DNA from: RBG-16-34-14 sp963727535
GTDB taxonomy: Bacteria > Bacteroidota > Ignavibacteria > Ignavibacteriales > Ignavibacteriaceae
Direction: 5' to 3'
DNA: 64,000 nucleotides
Assembly (NCBI GenBank): GCA_963727535.1
Contig: CAVSGR010000004.1
Coordinates: forward strand, 1 to 64,000
Of the stretch, positions 29,470 through 39,376 are shown one piece after another (position 1 is the first letter of the stretch; each line of letters begins with the position of its first letter). The translations under genes and the position numbers were made by a program. The notes under the pieces were generated by a model. That model was not told the DNA's origin. It searched no databases and worked only from the letters and a program-made list of their open reading frames with translations.

Positions 29470-30510
29470 ATGAATGAATCTGGTTCTAATCCTAACCAGT
29501 GTAGAATAATTGTCGATGCAATGGGTGGTGATTTTGCACCCAAGAATACAGTTCTTGGTGCAGTGCAGGCTCAGTCTGAAAAGCCAAATATTGAAGTTTA
29601 CTTAGCTGGTGATTCCAAATTAATTTTAGATGTACTTACTTCAGAAAATCTTACCTTTGAGAAAGAAAGAATCATTCATGCAGAACAAAAAATTGAGATG
29701 AATGATAGCCCTACAATTTCTCTTAAGACAAAACCTTCTTCATCTTTAGTTGTTGGTGCAAAATGGGTAAGAGATAAAAAAGCCGAAGCTTTGGTAAGTG
29801 CCGGAAACACGGGAGCTATGATGGCTGCATCAACTTTAATTATTGGAAGAATTCCAGGTGTTGGCAGACCGACTATTGGTGCTGAGATGCCGAGCATGAA
29901 AGGTGTTTGTTATCTTTATGATGTTGGAGCCGGAAAGGACGCCAAGCCAAGTCATCTCTTTGAATATGCTATTATGGGTTCTATTTATGCTAAGGAAGTT
30001 GGAGGTGTTGAGAACCCTTCAATAGGTGTTTTAAGCATGGGCGAAGAAGAAGGAAAAGGGAATGAAGTATCTGAAGAAGCGGCAAGACTTCTGAAAGAAT
30101 CTAAATTAAATTTTATTGGTAACGTTGAAGGAAGAGATATCCTGGAAGGCAGAGCAGATGTTGTCGTCTGTGATGGCTTTGTTGGAAATATTATTCTTAA
30201 ATTTGGTGAATCAATACCTAAGTTCTTAAAATATCTTTTGCAGCAAACTGCTAAGAAAAGTTTTTTTGACAAGCTGAAAATTGCTTTAACAAGAGGATCA
30301 TTGAGAAAGGCTTTGAAAGTTCTTGACTACCAGGAATATGGTGGCGTTCCCTTGCTTGGGGTTAATGGAATTAGTATAATTGGACATGGCTCCAGTACTC
30401 CTAAAGCAATAAAAAATATGGTTTTTCGGGCATACGAAATCCATACAAAAAATCTTTTAAGTAAAATAGAAAATTCAATAAAACAGTATTCAAATAAATC
30501 AGGCGGATAA
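29470..30510 (+). CDS. plsX: Phosphate acyltransferase PlsX
   Basis: 346 residues from ATG 29470, which lies after rpmF; the longer reading frame from 29392 would overlap rpmF and is not credible. IIVDAMGGDFAPKNTVLGA, the SAGNTGAMMAAS segment, and DGFVGNIILKFGES are PlsX hallmarks. It converts acyl-ACP to acyl-phosphate for PlsY in phospholipid synthesis. The last base of its stop is the first base of fabH. Confidence 0.96.
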   Translation: MNESGSNPNQCRIIVDAMGGDFAPKNTVLGAVQAQSEKPNIEVYLAGDSKLILDVLTSENLTFEKERIIHAEQKIEMNDSPTISLKTKPSSSLVVGAKWVRDKKAEALVSAGNTGAMMAASTLIIGRIPGVGRPTIGAEMPSMKGVCYLYDVGAGKDAKPSHLFEYAIMGSIYAKEVGGVENPSIGVLSMGEEEGKGNEVSEEAARLLKESKLNFIGNVEGRDILEGRADVVVCDGFVGNIILKFGESIPKFLKYLLQQTAKKSFFDKLKIALTRGSLRKALKVLDYQEYGGVPLLGVNGISIIGHGSSTPKAIKNMVFRAYEIHTKNLLSKIENSIKQYSNKSGG

Positions 30511-31508
30511 TGAATAAAGTTTATAATGCAACCGTAACAGCAGTGGGAATGTATGTACCCGATGAAGTTCTTGATAACGCATTTTTTGAAAAGATTGTCG
30601 ATACGACTGACGAATGGATTACAACAAGAACAGGAATAAAAGAAAGAAGAAGACTAAAAGTTGGCGCTACAAGCGATCTCGCAATAGGAGCGGCAGAAGA
30701 TCTTCTTAAGACTCATAACATTAAAGCGGAAGATATCGATGTAATAATTGTAGCTACAATTACACCCGATATGTTTTTTCCAGCAACTGCTTGTTTGGTT
30801 CAGGAAAAAATCGGAGCAAAAAACGCATGGGGATTTGATTTTTCCGCAGCGTGCAGTGGATTTCTTTTTGCGTTTCAAACAGCCTGTTCTCTTGTGGAAA
30901 GCGGCACTTATAAAAAAGTTCTTTTGATTGGCGCAGATAAAATGAGCGCAATAGTTGATTACACTGACAGGAACAATTGCATTCTTTTTGGTGATGCAGC
31001 AGCTGCTGTTTTAATCGAACCTACTGAAGATAAAAGTGTTGGTCTCCAGGATACCATTTTAAGATGCGATGGTAGTGGAAAGAACTTTTTATATTTAAAA
31101 GGTGGTGGAAGCTTAAATCCTCCTTCACATGAAACTGTTGATCAGGGAATGCACTATCTTTACCAGGATGGCAAAGCAGTATTTAAAGTTGCTGTAAAAG
31201 GAATGGCGGACGTATCATATGAACTTATGCAAAAAAACAATTTAACTTCTGATGATATTGCTTATCTTGTTCCACACCAGGCGAATATGAGAATAATTGG
31301 TGCAACAGCCGAAAGAATGGGTCTAAGCAAAGATAAAGTGATGATAAACATTAATAAATATGGAAACACAACCGCAGCAACTATTCCATTATGTTTAGTA
31401 GAGTATTATAGGGATGGAAAAATTAAGAAAGGGGACAATCTTATTCTTGCGGCGTTTGGAGCTGGTTTTACCTGGGGTGCAGCTTACTTAACGTGGAGTA
31501 TGGATTAG
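30510..31508 (+). CDS. fabH: 3-oxoacyl-ACP synthase III
   Basis: 332 residues. The catalytic Cys is in DFSAACSGFLF, His in VPHQANMRI and Asn in INKYGNTTAATIP, the Cys-His-Asn triad of KAS III. It condenses acetyl- or branched acyl-CoA with malonyl-ACP to start fatty-acid synthesis. It overlaps plsX by one base; about 50 bases separate it from fabD. Confidence 0.96.
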   Translation: MNKVYNATVTAVGMYVPDEVLDNAFFEKIVDTTDEWITTRTGIKERRRLKVGATSDLAIGAAEDLLKTHNIKAEDIDVIIVATITPDMFFPATACLVQEKIGAKNAWGFDFSAACSGFLFAFQTACSLVESGTYKKVLLIGADKMSAIVDYTDRNNCILFGDAAAAVLIEPTEDKSVGLQDTILRCDGSGKNFLYLKGGGSLNPPSHETVDQGMHYLYQDGKAVFKVAVKGMADVSYELMQKNNLTSDDIAYLVPHQANMRIIGATAERMGLSKDKVMININKYGNTTAATIPLCLVEYYRDGKIKKGDNLILAAFGAGFTWGAAYLTWSMD

Positions 31509-31562
31509 TATGATTGATGGAAGATGGAAAATGGAAGATGTTCTGGGGTTGAAAAATAAGTG

Positions 31563-32477
31563 ATGGCTAAAAAAGTTTTTATTTTTCCAGGACAAGGTTC
31601 TCAATATGTTGGCATGGCTGCCGACCTCTATGAAAAATCGGTAGAAGCTAAAGAAATGATTAAAACTGCCGACGATGCTTTGGGAATGAATTTATCTTAC
31701 ATTTTATTTAACGGACCTGAAGAACAATTAAAGCAGTCAGAATTTACACAACCGGCAGTTTTTCTACATAGTGTAATCTTAGCAAGCTTGATAAGAACTT
31801 TATCCCCTGACGCTGTTGCAGGGCATTCTGTTGGAGAGTATTCCGCTTTTGTAGCTTCAGGAGCAATTCAATTTTACGATGCGATAAAACTTGTTCGTGA
31901 AAGAGGAATTGCAATGCAGAAAGCAGGAATTGAAACACCCGGAACAATGGCTGCAATAGTCGGACTTGATGAAGAACAGGTTATTCAATCTTGCGTTGAA
32001 GCTTCTTCCGAAGGAATTGTTCAATGTGCTAATTTTAATTCACCGGGACAAATTGTAATATCCGGTGAAGTAAATGCTGTAAAAAAAGCAATGGAAATTT
32101 GTAAATCCAAAGGTGCCAAACTTACAAAAGAGCTTCAGGTTAGCGGAGCTTTCCATTCACCGTTAATGGATTCTGCAAAAGAAAAATTAAAAATTGCTTT
32201 AGAGCAAACTCCTGTTTACGATATAAGAGTTCCTCTTTATGCAAACGTAACGGCGAAACAGGTTGAAAAAAAAGAAGAGATAAAAAATTTATTATATGAG
32301 CAATTATCTTCACCTGTTCAATGGGTACAAACAATAAAAAACATGATTAACGACGGGGTAGATGAATTTTATGAAATAGGTCCGGGGAAGGTTTTACAGG
32401 GGCTCGTAAAAAGAATTAATCCAGATGTAAAAATATTTGGAATTGATAAATATTCAGATGTGGAGAAATATATATAA
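31563..32477 (+). CDS. fabD: Malonyl-CoA:ACP transacylase
   Basis: 304 residues. FPGQGSQYVGMA opens the protein, GHSVGEYSA holds the active-site Ser near residue 90, and GAFHSPLM holds the catalytic His near residue 199. It loads malonate onto ACP. ATG at 31563 is preferred over a GTG one codon earlier. The stop overlaps the next start by one base. Confidence 0.96.
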   Translation: MAKKVFIFPGQGSQYVGMAADLYEKSVEAKEMIKTADDALGMNLSYILFNGPEEQLKQSEFTQPAVFLHSVILASLIRTLSPDAVAGHSVGEYSAFVASGAIQFYDAIKLVRERGIAMQKAGIETPGTMAAIVGLDEEQVIQSCVEASSEGIVQCANFNSPGQIVISGEVNAVKKAMEICKSKGAKLTKELQVSGAFHSPLMDSAKEKLKIALEQTPVYDIRVPLYANVTAKQVEKKEEIKNLLYEQLSSPVQWVQTIKNMINDGVDEFYEIGPGKVLQGLVKRINPDVKIFGIDKYSDVEKYI

Positions 32478-33064
32478 TGAATGAAAATTTTGATTTTGAA
32501 ATCAACGGTTTAAAGATTGATCCGAAAATTTTTACTTTCAAATTTAGTTGTAAATGTTCAGGCGAATGCTGCTGGTATGGTGTTTACACTGATTCTAAAG
32601 AAGCAGAACAAATTATGGAAATCAAAGATAAGTTGATTCCACTATTTGATGAGACACAGGTAAAAGATACCAAAAAGTGGTTTGAGCCCCCTGAAGAAGA
32701 TGAAGATTTTGATTCCGGTGTTGCTGTTGGTACAGAAGTAATAAACAATAAATGTACATTTCTAGATAAAGACGGCTTGTGTACACTTCAGAGACTTGCC
32801 AACCTTGAAGGTGAACATAAGTGGAAATATAAACCCCTATATTGTATATTATTTCCCTTAGTTGTTTATGAAGGAGCATTAACTGTCGATGACGATCATA
32901 TAGACAGACTTAAAACATGCAACAAAAATCCGATGACTGAAACCACTATCTTTGAATCTTGTACAGAAGAGCTAAAACATTTCTTTGGTGAAAAAGATTT
33001 TAAGAAACTTGAAATGGTGAGAAATAAGTATCTTTCTTTATTAAAATCCAAAGAAGTAGCATAA
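32477..33064 (+). CDS. Cysteine-cluster protein (YkgJ/DUF3109-like) in the fab operon
   Basis: 195 residues. FSCKCSGECCWYGVY near residue 25 and further cysteines in NKCTFLDKDGLCTLQ, YKPLYCILFPL and LKTCNK form the CxCxxxCC-type metal cluster pattern of YkgJ and DUF3109 proteins, thought to bind zinc or iron. It sits inside the fatty-acid operon, with its ATG overlapping the fabD stop and fabG 33 bases downstream. A function is not established; the position suggests a link to lipid or protein acylation but this is inference. Confidence 0.7.
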   Translation: MNENFDFEINGLKIDPKIFTFKFSCKCSGECCWYGVYTDSKEAEQIMEIKDKLIPLFDETQVKDTKKWFEPPEEDEDFDSGVAVGTEVINNKCTFLDKDGLCTLQRLANLEGEHKWKYKPLYCILFPLVVYEGALTVDDDHIDRLKTCNKNPMTETTIFESCTEELKHFFGEKDFKKLEMVRNKYLSLLKSKEVA

Positions 33065-33097
33065 AATCAAAAAAATAAAAAATAATTTAAGAGTGAA

Positions 33098-33886
33098 ATG
33101 GAGCAAACAAAAATGAGTAACGATAAAATAGACAATCATAATAAAAGGGCAATTGTCACTGGTGGTAGTCGCGGTATTGGAAGAACGATTGTAAAAGAAT
33201 TAGCTGCAAGAAATTGTAGTGGTGTCTTACTTTCGGATATTGCTTTCGTTAACACTCCTGATGAATGTGCAGATGAAATAATGACAGAGTTAAACAATCC
33301 TGACGCTAAAATATATGCTTTCAAAGCGAATGCTACTTCTTTTGAGGATGCACAGGCTACTATTAATGAAGCAATTGAAAAACTTGGCGGTGTGGATATC
33401 TTAGTTAATAATGCTGGTATTACGAGAGATAATCTTCTCTTAAGAATGACTGAAAAAGATTTTGACGATGTTATAAATGTTAACTTGAAAAGTGTTTTTA
33501 ATTATACTAAGGCTGTAATAAAGCCCATGATTAGCCAGAGATATGGAAGGATAGTTAATATAGCATCAGTTGTAGCTTTAATAGGCAATCCGGGTCAGGC
33601 TAATTATGTTGCGTCTAAAGCTGGAGTAGTTGGATTTACAAAAGCTATGGCAAGAGAATTATCCTCACGAGGGATTACCGTTAATGCAGTTGCGCCCGGA
33701 TTTATTCAAACCGATATGACGGAAAAACTAACTGATGAACAAAAACAAAAATTAGTACAGAATATTCCTTTGGGCAGGATGGGTACACCACAGGATGTCG
33801 CCAAAGTGGTTGCATTCCTTTGCAGTAAGGATGCCGATTACCTTACCGGGCAGGTTATTTCTGTTGATGGCGGCATGGCAATGTAA
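33098..33886 (+). CDS. fabG: 3-oxoacyl-ACP reductase
   Basis: 262 residues, slightly long because of a polar N-terminal extension of about 15. VTGGSRGIGRTIV is the NADPH loop, NNAGITRDNLLLRM is the FabG-specific stretch, IASVVALIGNPGQANYVASKAG contains Ser-Tyr-Lys, and the protein ends ISVDGGMAM. It reduces 3-oxoacyl-ACP. An internal ATG at 33113 could be the real start. Confidence 0.96.
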   Translation: MEQTKMSNDKIDNHNKRAIVTGGSRGIGRTIVKELAARNCSGVLLSDIAFVNTPDECADEIMTELNNPDAKIYAFKANATSFEDAQATINEAIEKLGGVDILVNNAGITRDNLLLRMTEKDFDDVINVNLKSVFNYTKAVIKPMISQRYGRIVNIASVVALIGNPGQANYVASKAGVVGFTKAMARELSSRGITVNAVAPGFIQTDMTEKLTDEQKQKLVQNIPLGRMGTPQDVAKVVAFLCSKDADYLTGQVISVDGGMAM

Positions 33887-33936
33887 ACTTTCTTTTTTTA
33901 TCTTTAAATAACACAAAAAAACATATAGGAGAAAAC

Positions 33937-34173
33937 ATGGACGTTGAAGCTAAAGTAAAAGAAATAATAATGGATAAACTCGGTGTTGAAGATTCGCAGA
34001 TAACACCTGAAGCCTCTTTTACTAACGATTTAGGTGCGGATTCTCTTGATATAGTTGAACTTGTTATGGGCTTCGAAAGTGCTTTCCAGGTTTCAATTCC
34101 CGACGAGGATGCCGAGAAAATCGGAACAGTTGGTGATGCTATGAAATATTTAAAAGAAAAGCTCGGCTCGTAA
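33937..34173 (+). CDS. acpP: Acyl carrier protein
   Basis: 78 residues, acidic, helical. The 4'-phosphopantetheine site is Ser in LGADSLDIVEL, followed by FESAFQVSIPDEDAEKI. It carries the acyl chain for all enzymes in this operon. A good AGGAG site precedes ATG 33937. Confidence 0.98.
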   Translation: MDVEAKVKEIIMDKLGVEDSQITPEASFTNDLGADSLDIVELVMGFESAFQVSIPDEDAEKIGTVGDAMKYLKEKLGS

Positions 34174-34293
34174 AATTTTCGGGTCGGGAAGATTTGATAG
34201 TTTTCTCGACTTGAATTCCTCTATTCTCCAAAACTTAGAGGATCATACCTTCACAGATGCCGCTTTCTTATAATTTTTTTCTCGGGAGTATTT

Positions 34294-35542
34294 ATGAATA
34301 AGCGTAGAGTTGTTGTTACCGGAATGGGTGCAATTACTCCTATCGGGAATAATATAAACGACTTTTGGGAAGGAATGGTTAATTGTAAAAATGGGGTAGG
34401 TCTTATCACAAAGTTTGATACAACTAACTTCGAAACAAAATTTGCTGCGGAAGTTAAAAACTTTCATCCGGAAGATTTTATGGATAAAAAATCGATCCGC
34501 AGAATGGATCCCTTTACACACTTTGCACTTGCCGCCGCAGAAATGGCTATGCAGGATTCCGGGATAGATATGGAAAAAGTTGAAAAGGAAATGTTCGGAG
34601 TTATTTATGGAAGCGGGATTGGAGGAATGGACACTCTTCAGCGGCAGCATTTTATTTATTTTGAAGATAAAAGCCCCCGTAGAATAAGTCCTTTCTTTGT
34701 TCCGATGATGATATCCGATATGGCTGCAGGACAGATATCGATCAGGTATTCTTTAAAGGGACCAAATTATGCAACTACTTCTGCCTGTGCAACTTCTTCT
34801 CATTCAATTGCAGATGCATTCATTTTAATTCAAAGAGGTAGTGCAAATATTATGATGTGTGGAGGTTCGGAGGCTGCAATCACTGAACTCTCAATAGGAG
34901 GGTTTAACGCTATGAGAGCTTTATCAACATGGAATGATCGTTATCTTGAAGCTTCGAGACCTTTCGATAAAGATAGAAACGGTTTTGTTATGGGTGAAGG
35001 AGCCGGTACGTTAATTCTTGAAGAGCTTGAACATGCAATGAATAGAGGTGCAAAAATTTATTGTGAGATTGCCGGAGTGGGTTTAACCGGAGATGCTTAT
35101 CATATTACCGCTCCAGCGCCGGGAGGGGAGGGGGCAGTCAGAGCAATGAAGGAAGCAATTAGAGATGCCGGTGTTAGCGTTACATGATATTGATTATATA
35201 AATGCTCATGGCACATCAACTCAATATAACGATGTTACAGAAACAAGTGCTATTAAAACTTGTTTTGGAGAGTATGCTTATAAATTATTAGCGAGTTCAA
35301 CTAAGTCAATGACTGGTCATTTACTAGGTGCTGCCGGTGGTATTGAAGCAATTGCAACTGTTTTGGCAATGAAAAATAATATTGTTCCTCCCACAATAAA
35401 TCTTACAAAACCTGATCCGGAGTGTGATTTAAATTATAGTCCTTTAAAGCCAACTCCTTTAAAAATAAACTGCGCCATAAGTAATACTTTTGGTTTCGGT
35501 GGGCATAACGCAACTTTATTGTTTAAAAAAATCGAAATTTGA
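34294..35542 (+). CDS. fabF: 3-oxoacyl-ACP synthase II (one frameshift)
   Basis: The start follows GGGAG. TTSACATSSHSIADA contains the catalytic Cys, and the second part holds INAHGTSTQYND and STKSMTGHLLGAAGGIEA with the two His and the Lys. The frame ends with TGA at 35185-35187; inserting or deleting nothing but one base there restores RDAGVSVTDIDYINAHG, the usual FabF junction, and the protein runs to 35542 (about 415 residues, normal length). The enzyme elongates acyl-ACP. Because the cell needs a condensing enzyme, an extra T around 35184 is more likely a base error than a null allele. Confidence 0.93.
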
Positions 35543-35550
35543 TCTGAGTT

Positions 35551-36312
35551 ATGTTTTCAGGAATAGTCCAGAAGTTCAAAAAAAATAAAAAAATAAAAAA
35601 ACTTGGAAAGCTTTTCACTGAACAAAAAATTGTGGAAATGGAATCCATAATTGGCTTTAGAATTAAGAACAAAGAATACTTTATCCAGGCACTTGTTCAC
35701 AGATCTTACCTCGAAAGCAGCGATGAATACGATGTATCAAATGAAAGACTGGAGTTTCTGGGAGATGCCGTATTAAATCTCGTAGTTGCTGAATTTCTTT
35801 ATGAATCTTATCCCGAAAAAGATGAAGGATTTCTTACAAAAGTAAGAGCAAAAGTGGTAAACAGATCAGCTCTTGCTAATGCTGCCAACCTTATCAGATT
35901 AAATGAATTTATTTTAATTGGGAAAAATTTGTCACAGTCATTTAAAAGCGGAGCCAGAACGGTTTTATCTGATGCGTTGGAAGCATTAATAGGGGCGATC
36001 TATCTTGATTCCGATATTAATATGGTAAAAAGTTTTATTGATAGAATCCTCATTCAACCTATAATAAGAGATGAAGATTTCTTAGTTGATGAAAATTTCA
36101 AAAGTCAGTTACTTGAGTATGTTCAGGCAAAGAAAATGGGTGGTCCTTCTTATGTCGTTGTTGATGAAGAAGGTCCACAGCATAGCCGGATTTTTATTGT
36201 TAGGGCTGTGGTTAATGGTGAGGAGTATGGTACTGGTCAGGGGAGTAATAAAAAAACAGCCGAACAAAACGCTGCAAAAGCTGCCATAAAAAGATTAAAA
36301 CAGAACGATTAA
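35551..36312 (+). CDS. rnc: Ribonuclease III
   Basis: 253 residues. NERLEFLGDAVLNLVVAEFLY is the catalytic signature, with metal ligands again in LSDALEALIGAIYLD. A double-stranded RNA-binding domain occupies the last 70 residues (FKSQLLEYVQAK, then GSNKKTAEQNAAKAAI). It processes rRNA precursors and structured mRNAs. It starts eight bases after fabF; acpP-fabF-rnc is a common arrangement. Confidence 0.96.
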   Translation: MFSGIVQKFKKNKKIKKLGKLFTEQKIVEMESIIGFRIKNKEYFIQALVHRSYLESSDEYDVSNERLEFLGDAVLNLVVAEFLYESYPEKDEGFLTKVRAKVVNRSALANAANLIRLNEFILIGKNLSQSFKSGARTVLSDALEALIGAIYLDSDINMVKSFIDRILIQPIIRDEDFLVDENFKSQLLEYVQAKKMGGPSYVVVDEEGPQHSRIFIVRAVVNGEEYGTGQGSNKKTAEQNAAKAAIKRLKQND

Positions 36313-36330
36313 CCTGTTCTGTTTATCTTT
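36298..36330 (+). terminator. Probable terminator of the fab-rnc operon
   Basis: A 9-bp perfect stem (36298-36306 with 36316-36324) with a 9-base loop overlaps the rnc stop and is followed by TTTATCTTT. The T-rich tail is short, so efficiency is uncertain. Confidence 0.55.
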
Positions 36331-36420
36331 CATTTTGAAAATTATCCACAAATTCTTTTTCCGATATTTGTTTAACTTTAGTTCACTTTAATTTAGTTAT
36401 TTAAAAAAACAGAAGGTTGT

Positions 36421-39309
36421 ATGAAGATACTTGAGCATCCCGATAAATTTGTCGAGCGGCATATTGGACCAGATAATGATGAAATAAATGAAATGTTGAA
36501 AACTATAGGCGCAGAATCTCTTGAAAAATTAATCGGTGAAACAATTCCTGGAAATATTAGGGTAAGTGAAAAACTAAATCTTGATAATCCTGTTACCGAG
36601 TATAGATTTCTTGAAAACTTGAAAAAGATTGCTTCGAAGAATAAAGTTTTTAAATCTTACATTGGAATGGGATATTATCCTACAAGAGTGCCCACAGTAA
36701 TAAAAAGAAACATTCTTGAAAATCCCGGCTGGTATACACAATACACACCATATCAGGCGGAAATTGCGCAGGGTAGATTGGAAGCATTAATGAATTTTCA
36801 AACTATGGTTATTGATTTAACCGGACTTCCAATTGCGAACGCCTCTTTACTTGATGAGGGAACTGCAGCGGCAGAAGCCATGTCGATGTTTCTTCATGTA
36901 ACTAAAAACAAAAATGCGACTAAATTTTTTGTTTCTGATAGTTGTTTTCCTCAAACTATTGATGTTATGAAATCGAGAGCTATACCTTTAGGAATAGAAT
37001 TAGTTATCGGTGATGTTTTTAAAACGAATTTTACAGATGAGTATTTTGGTATCTTGCTTCAATATCCATCCGATAAAGGAGATGTCCACGATTATAAAGA
37101 TTTATTAGAAGCAGCACATCAAAAAAATATTCTGACAGTGGTTGCTGCAGATATTTTAAGTTTAACTTTGTTAACCCCACCCGGAGAATTTGGGGCTGAC
37201 GTTGTAGTAGGAAATTCACAAAGATTTGGAGTCCCGATGGGTTTTGGTGGTCCGCACGCAGCTTTCTTTGCAACTAAAGATGAATTTAAACGAAATATCC
37301 CGGGACGTATTATAGGCGCTTCTGTTGATGTTAATGGAAATACGGCTTTCAGGATGGCATTACAAACAAGAGAACAGCATATCCGAAGGGAAAAAGCTAC
37401 AAGCAATATTTGTACAGCCCAGGTTTTATTAGCTGTAATGGCAGGTATGTACGCTGTTTATCATGGTCCAAAAGGATTAAAAGAAATTGGAGAGAGAACA
37501 CACAAGCTCGCCAAGCTTATAGAAATTTCGATAAAGGACTTTGGATTTGAACAATCGAATAAAAATTATTTTGATACTTTATACGTTCCCATCAAAGAAA
37601 AACAATTATTGGCTAAGATAAATGAAATTGCATTAAGCAGAGAAATTAATTTCAGATACTTTGATGATGCTATTGGAATTGCTGTAAGCGAAGTAACAGA
37701 TTTTAATGATGCCGTTGAAATTATCGAAGTGTTTGCTCAGTCAAAAAATTCAAAAGTAAATAAAGATAAACTTGAAAAGACAGCCCTTGCTCTACAGATA
37801 GAATATCCTGATAATTTTAAAAGAAAAAGTTCTTTTCTTCAGCATAAAGTTTTTAACTCTTACCATTCCGAAACCGAAATGATGAGATATTTGAAGAGAC
37901 TCGAAAATAAGGATTTATCGCTCGTTCATTCAATGATTGCTCTCGGCTCTTGTACAATGAAGTTAAATGCAGCAACCGAAATGACCGGTGTTACGTTTCC
38001 CGAATTCAGTAACATTCATCCTTTTGTGCCGGTTGATCAGGCAGAAGGCTATCATACAGTATTTAGGGAACTCGAAAAGGACTTATCTAAAATAACAGGC
38101 TTTTCTGCTGTTTCTTTGCAGCCAAACTCCGGCGCCCAAGGTGAGTTTACCGGATTAATGGTAATAAGAGAATATCATAAAAGCAGGGGAGAGTCAAACA
38201 GAAATGTTGCAATTATTCCTGCATCGGCTCACGGAACAAATCCAGCGAGTGCTGTAATGGCTGGAATGAAAGTAGTTGTCGTTAATACAACTCCTTCAGG
38301 AAACGTTGATGTTGATGATTTGAAAAAGAAAGTTGAACAAAACAGAGATAGTCTTGCTGCATTTATGATTACTTATCCCTCGACTCATGGAGTATTTGAA
38401 GAAAGTATTCTGGACATGTGCAGCATAATTCATAAAAACGGCGGACTTGTTTATATGGACGGCGCTAATATGAATGCACAGGTTGGACTAACGAGTCCCG
38501 CAAAAATTGGTGCAGATGTTTGTCATCTAAATTTACACAAAACATTTTGCATTCCTCACGGCGGCGGCGGACCCGGAATGGGACCTATTGCAGTTGCAAA
38601 ACATCTTGTTCCATTTTTGCCCAAACATTCCGTAGTTGAGTTAAAACATGAAAAGGGAATTGATGCTGTTTCATCGGCACCTTGGGGAAGTTCGAGCATT
38701 CTTATAATTTCTTATGCTTATATAAAAATGATGGGAGAAAAGGGCTTATCGAAAGCTTCGGAAATGGCAATATTAAATGCAAATTATATTAAAGCTAAAC
38801 TCGAGCAGGAATTTAAAGTGCTATATACAGGATTAAATGGCAGAGTGGCTCACGAATTAATTTTTGATATGCGTCAATTTAAAACTTCTGCAAATATTGA
38901 AGTTGAGGATATAGCTAAGAGACTTATAGATTATGGATACCATGCACCCACGGTTTCTTTTCCTGTTGCTGGAACTTTGATGGTCGAGCCCACTGAGAGC
39001 GAATCAAAAACTGAACTTGATATGTTTTGTGAAGCTCTTTTATCAATCAGAGAAGAGATAAGAGAGGTAGAAAACAGTTCCGCCGATATAACCGATAATT
39101 TGTTAAAAAATTCCCCGCATACTATGGAAGAAGTTACAAAAGATAAGTGGAGTCATTCATATTCAAGACGGAGAGCAGCTTATCCTTTAGGTAATAGGCA
39201 GCATAAGTTCTGGGCGAGTGTTGGTAGAATAAACAGTGCTTACGGTGACAGGAACCTTATTTGTAGTTGTAATCTTATAACTGATTATATAGAAGAACCG
39301 GTTTCATAA
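36421..39309 (+). CDS. gcvP: Glycine dehydrogenase (aminomethyl-transferring), P protein, single chain
   Basis: 962 residues, the full length of the one-chain form. The N-terminal half has FVERHIGPDNDEINEML and YTPYQAEIAQGRLEAL. The C-terminal half has LGSCTMKLNAATEM, SAHGTNPASA and NLHKTFCIPHGGGGPGMGP, where the Lys of HKT binds pyridoxal phosphate. It decarboxylates glycine in the glycine cleavage system. The H and T proteins are not in the window. I found no glycine riboswitch in the 108 bases upstream. Confidence 0.97.
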   Translation: MKILEHPDKFVERHIGPDNDEINEMLKTIGAESLEKLIGETIPGNIRVSEKLNLDNPVTEYRFLENLKKIASKNKVFKSYIGMGYYPTRVPTVIKRNILENPGWYTQYTPYQAEIAQGRLEALMNFQTMVIDLTGLPIANASLLDEGTAAAEAMSMFLHVTKNKNATKFFVSDSCFPQTIDVMKSRAIPLGIELVIGDVFKTNFTDEYFGILLQYPSDKGDVHDYKDLLEAAHQKNILTVVAADILSLTLLTPPGEFGADVVVGNSQRFGVPMGFGGPHAAFFATKDEFKRNIPGRIIGASVDVNGNTAFRMALQTREQHIRREKATSNICTAQVLLAVMAGMYAVYHGPKGLKEIGERTHKLAKLIEISIKDFGFEQSNKNYFDTLYVPIKEKQLLAKINEIALSREINFRYFDDAIGIAVSEVTDFNDAVEIIEVFAQSKNSKVNKDKLEKTALALQIEYPDNFKRKSSFLQHKVFNSYHSETEMMRYLKRLENKDLSLVHSMIALGSCTMKLNAATEMTGVTFPEFSNIHPFVPVDQAEGYHTVFRELEKDLSKITGFSAVSLQPNSGAQGEFTGLMVIREYHKSRGESNRNVAIIPASAHGTNPASAVMAGMKVVVVNTTPSGNVDVDDLKKKVEQNRDSLAAFMITYPSTHGVFEESILDMCSIIHKNGGLVYMDGANMNAQVGLTSPAKIGADVCHLNLHKTFCIPHGGGGPGMGPIAVAKHLVPFLPKHSVVELKHEKGIDAVSSAPWGSSSILIISYAYIKMMGEKGLSKASEMAILNANYIKAKLEQEFKVLYTGLNGRVAHELIFDMRQFKTSANIEVEDIAKRLIDYGYHAPTVSFPVAGTLMVEPTESESKTELDMFCEALLSIREEIREVENSSADITDNLLKNSPHTMEEVTKDKWSHSYSRRRAAYPLGNRQHKFWASVGRINSAYGDRNLICSCNLITDYIEEPVS

Positions 39310-39376
39310 AAACATTTGATGCGGTATCTTTATAATAATCTCATTTCATATTTTCATTAATAAACTAGTTTTTATT

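Noticed and set aside
36313..36420. Glycine riboswitch upstream of gcvP
   Set aside because: The 108 bases are AT-rich with no conserved tandem aptamer structure and too short for the usual glycine switch.
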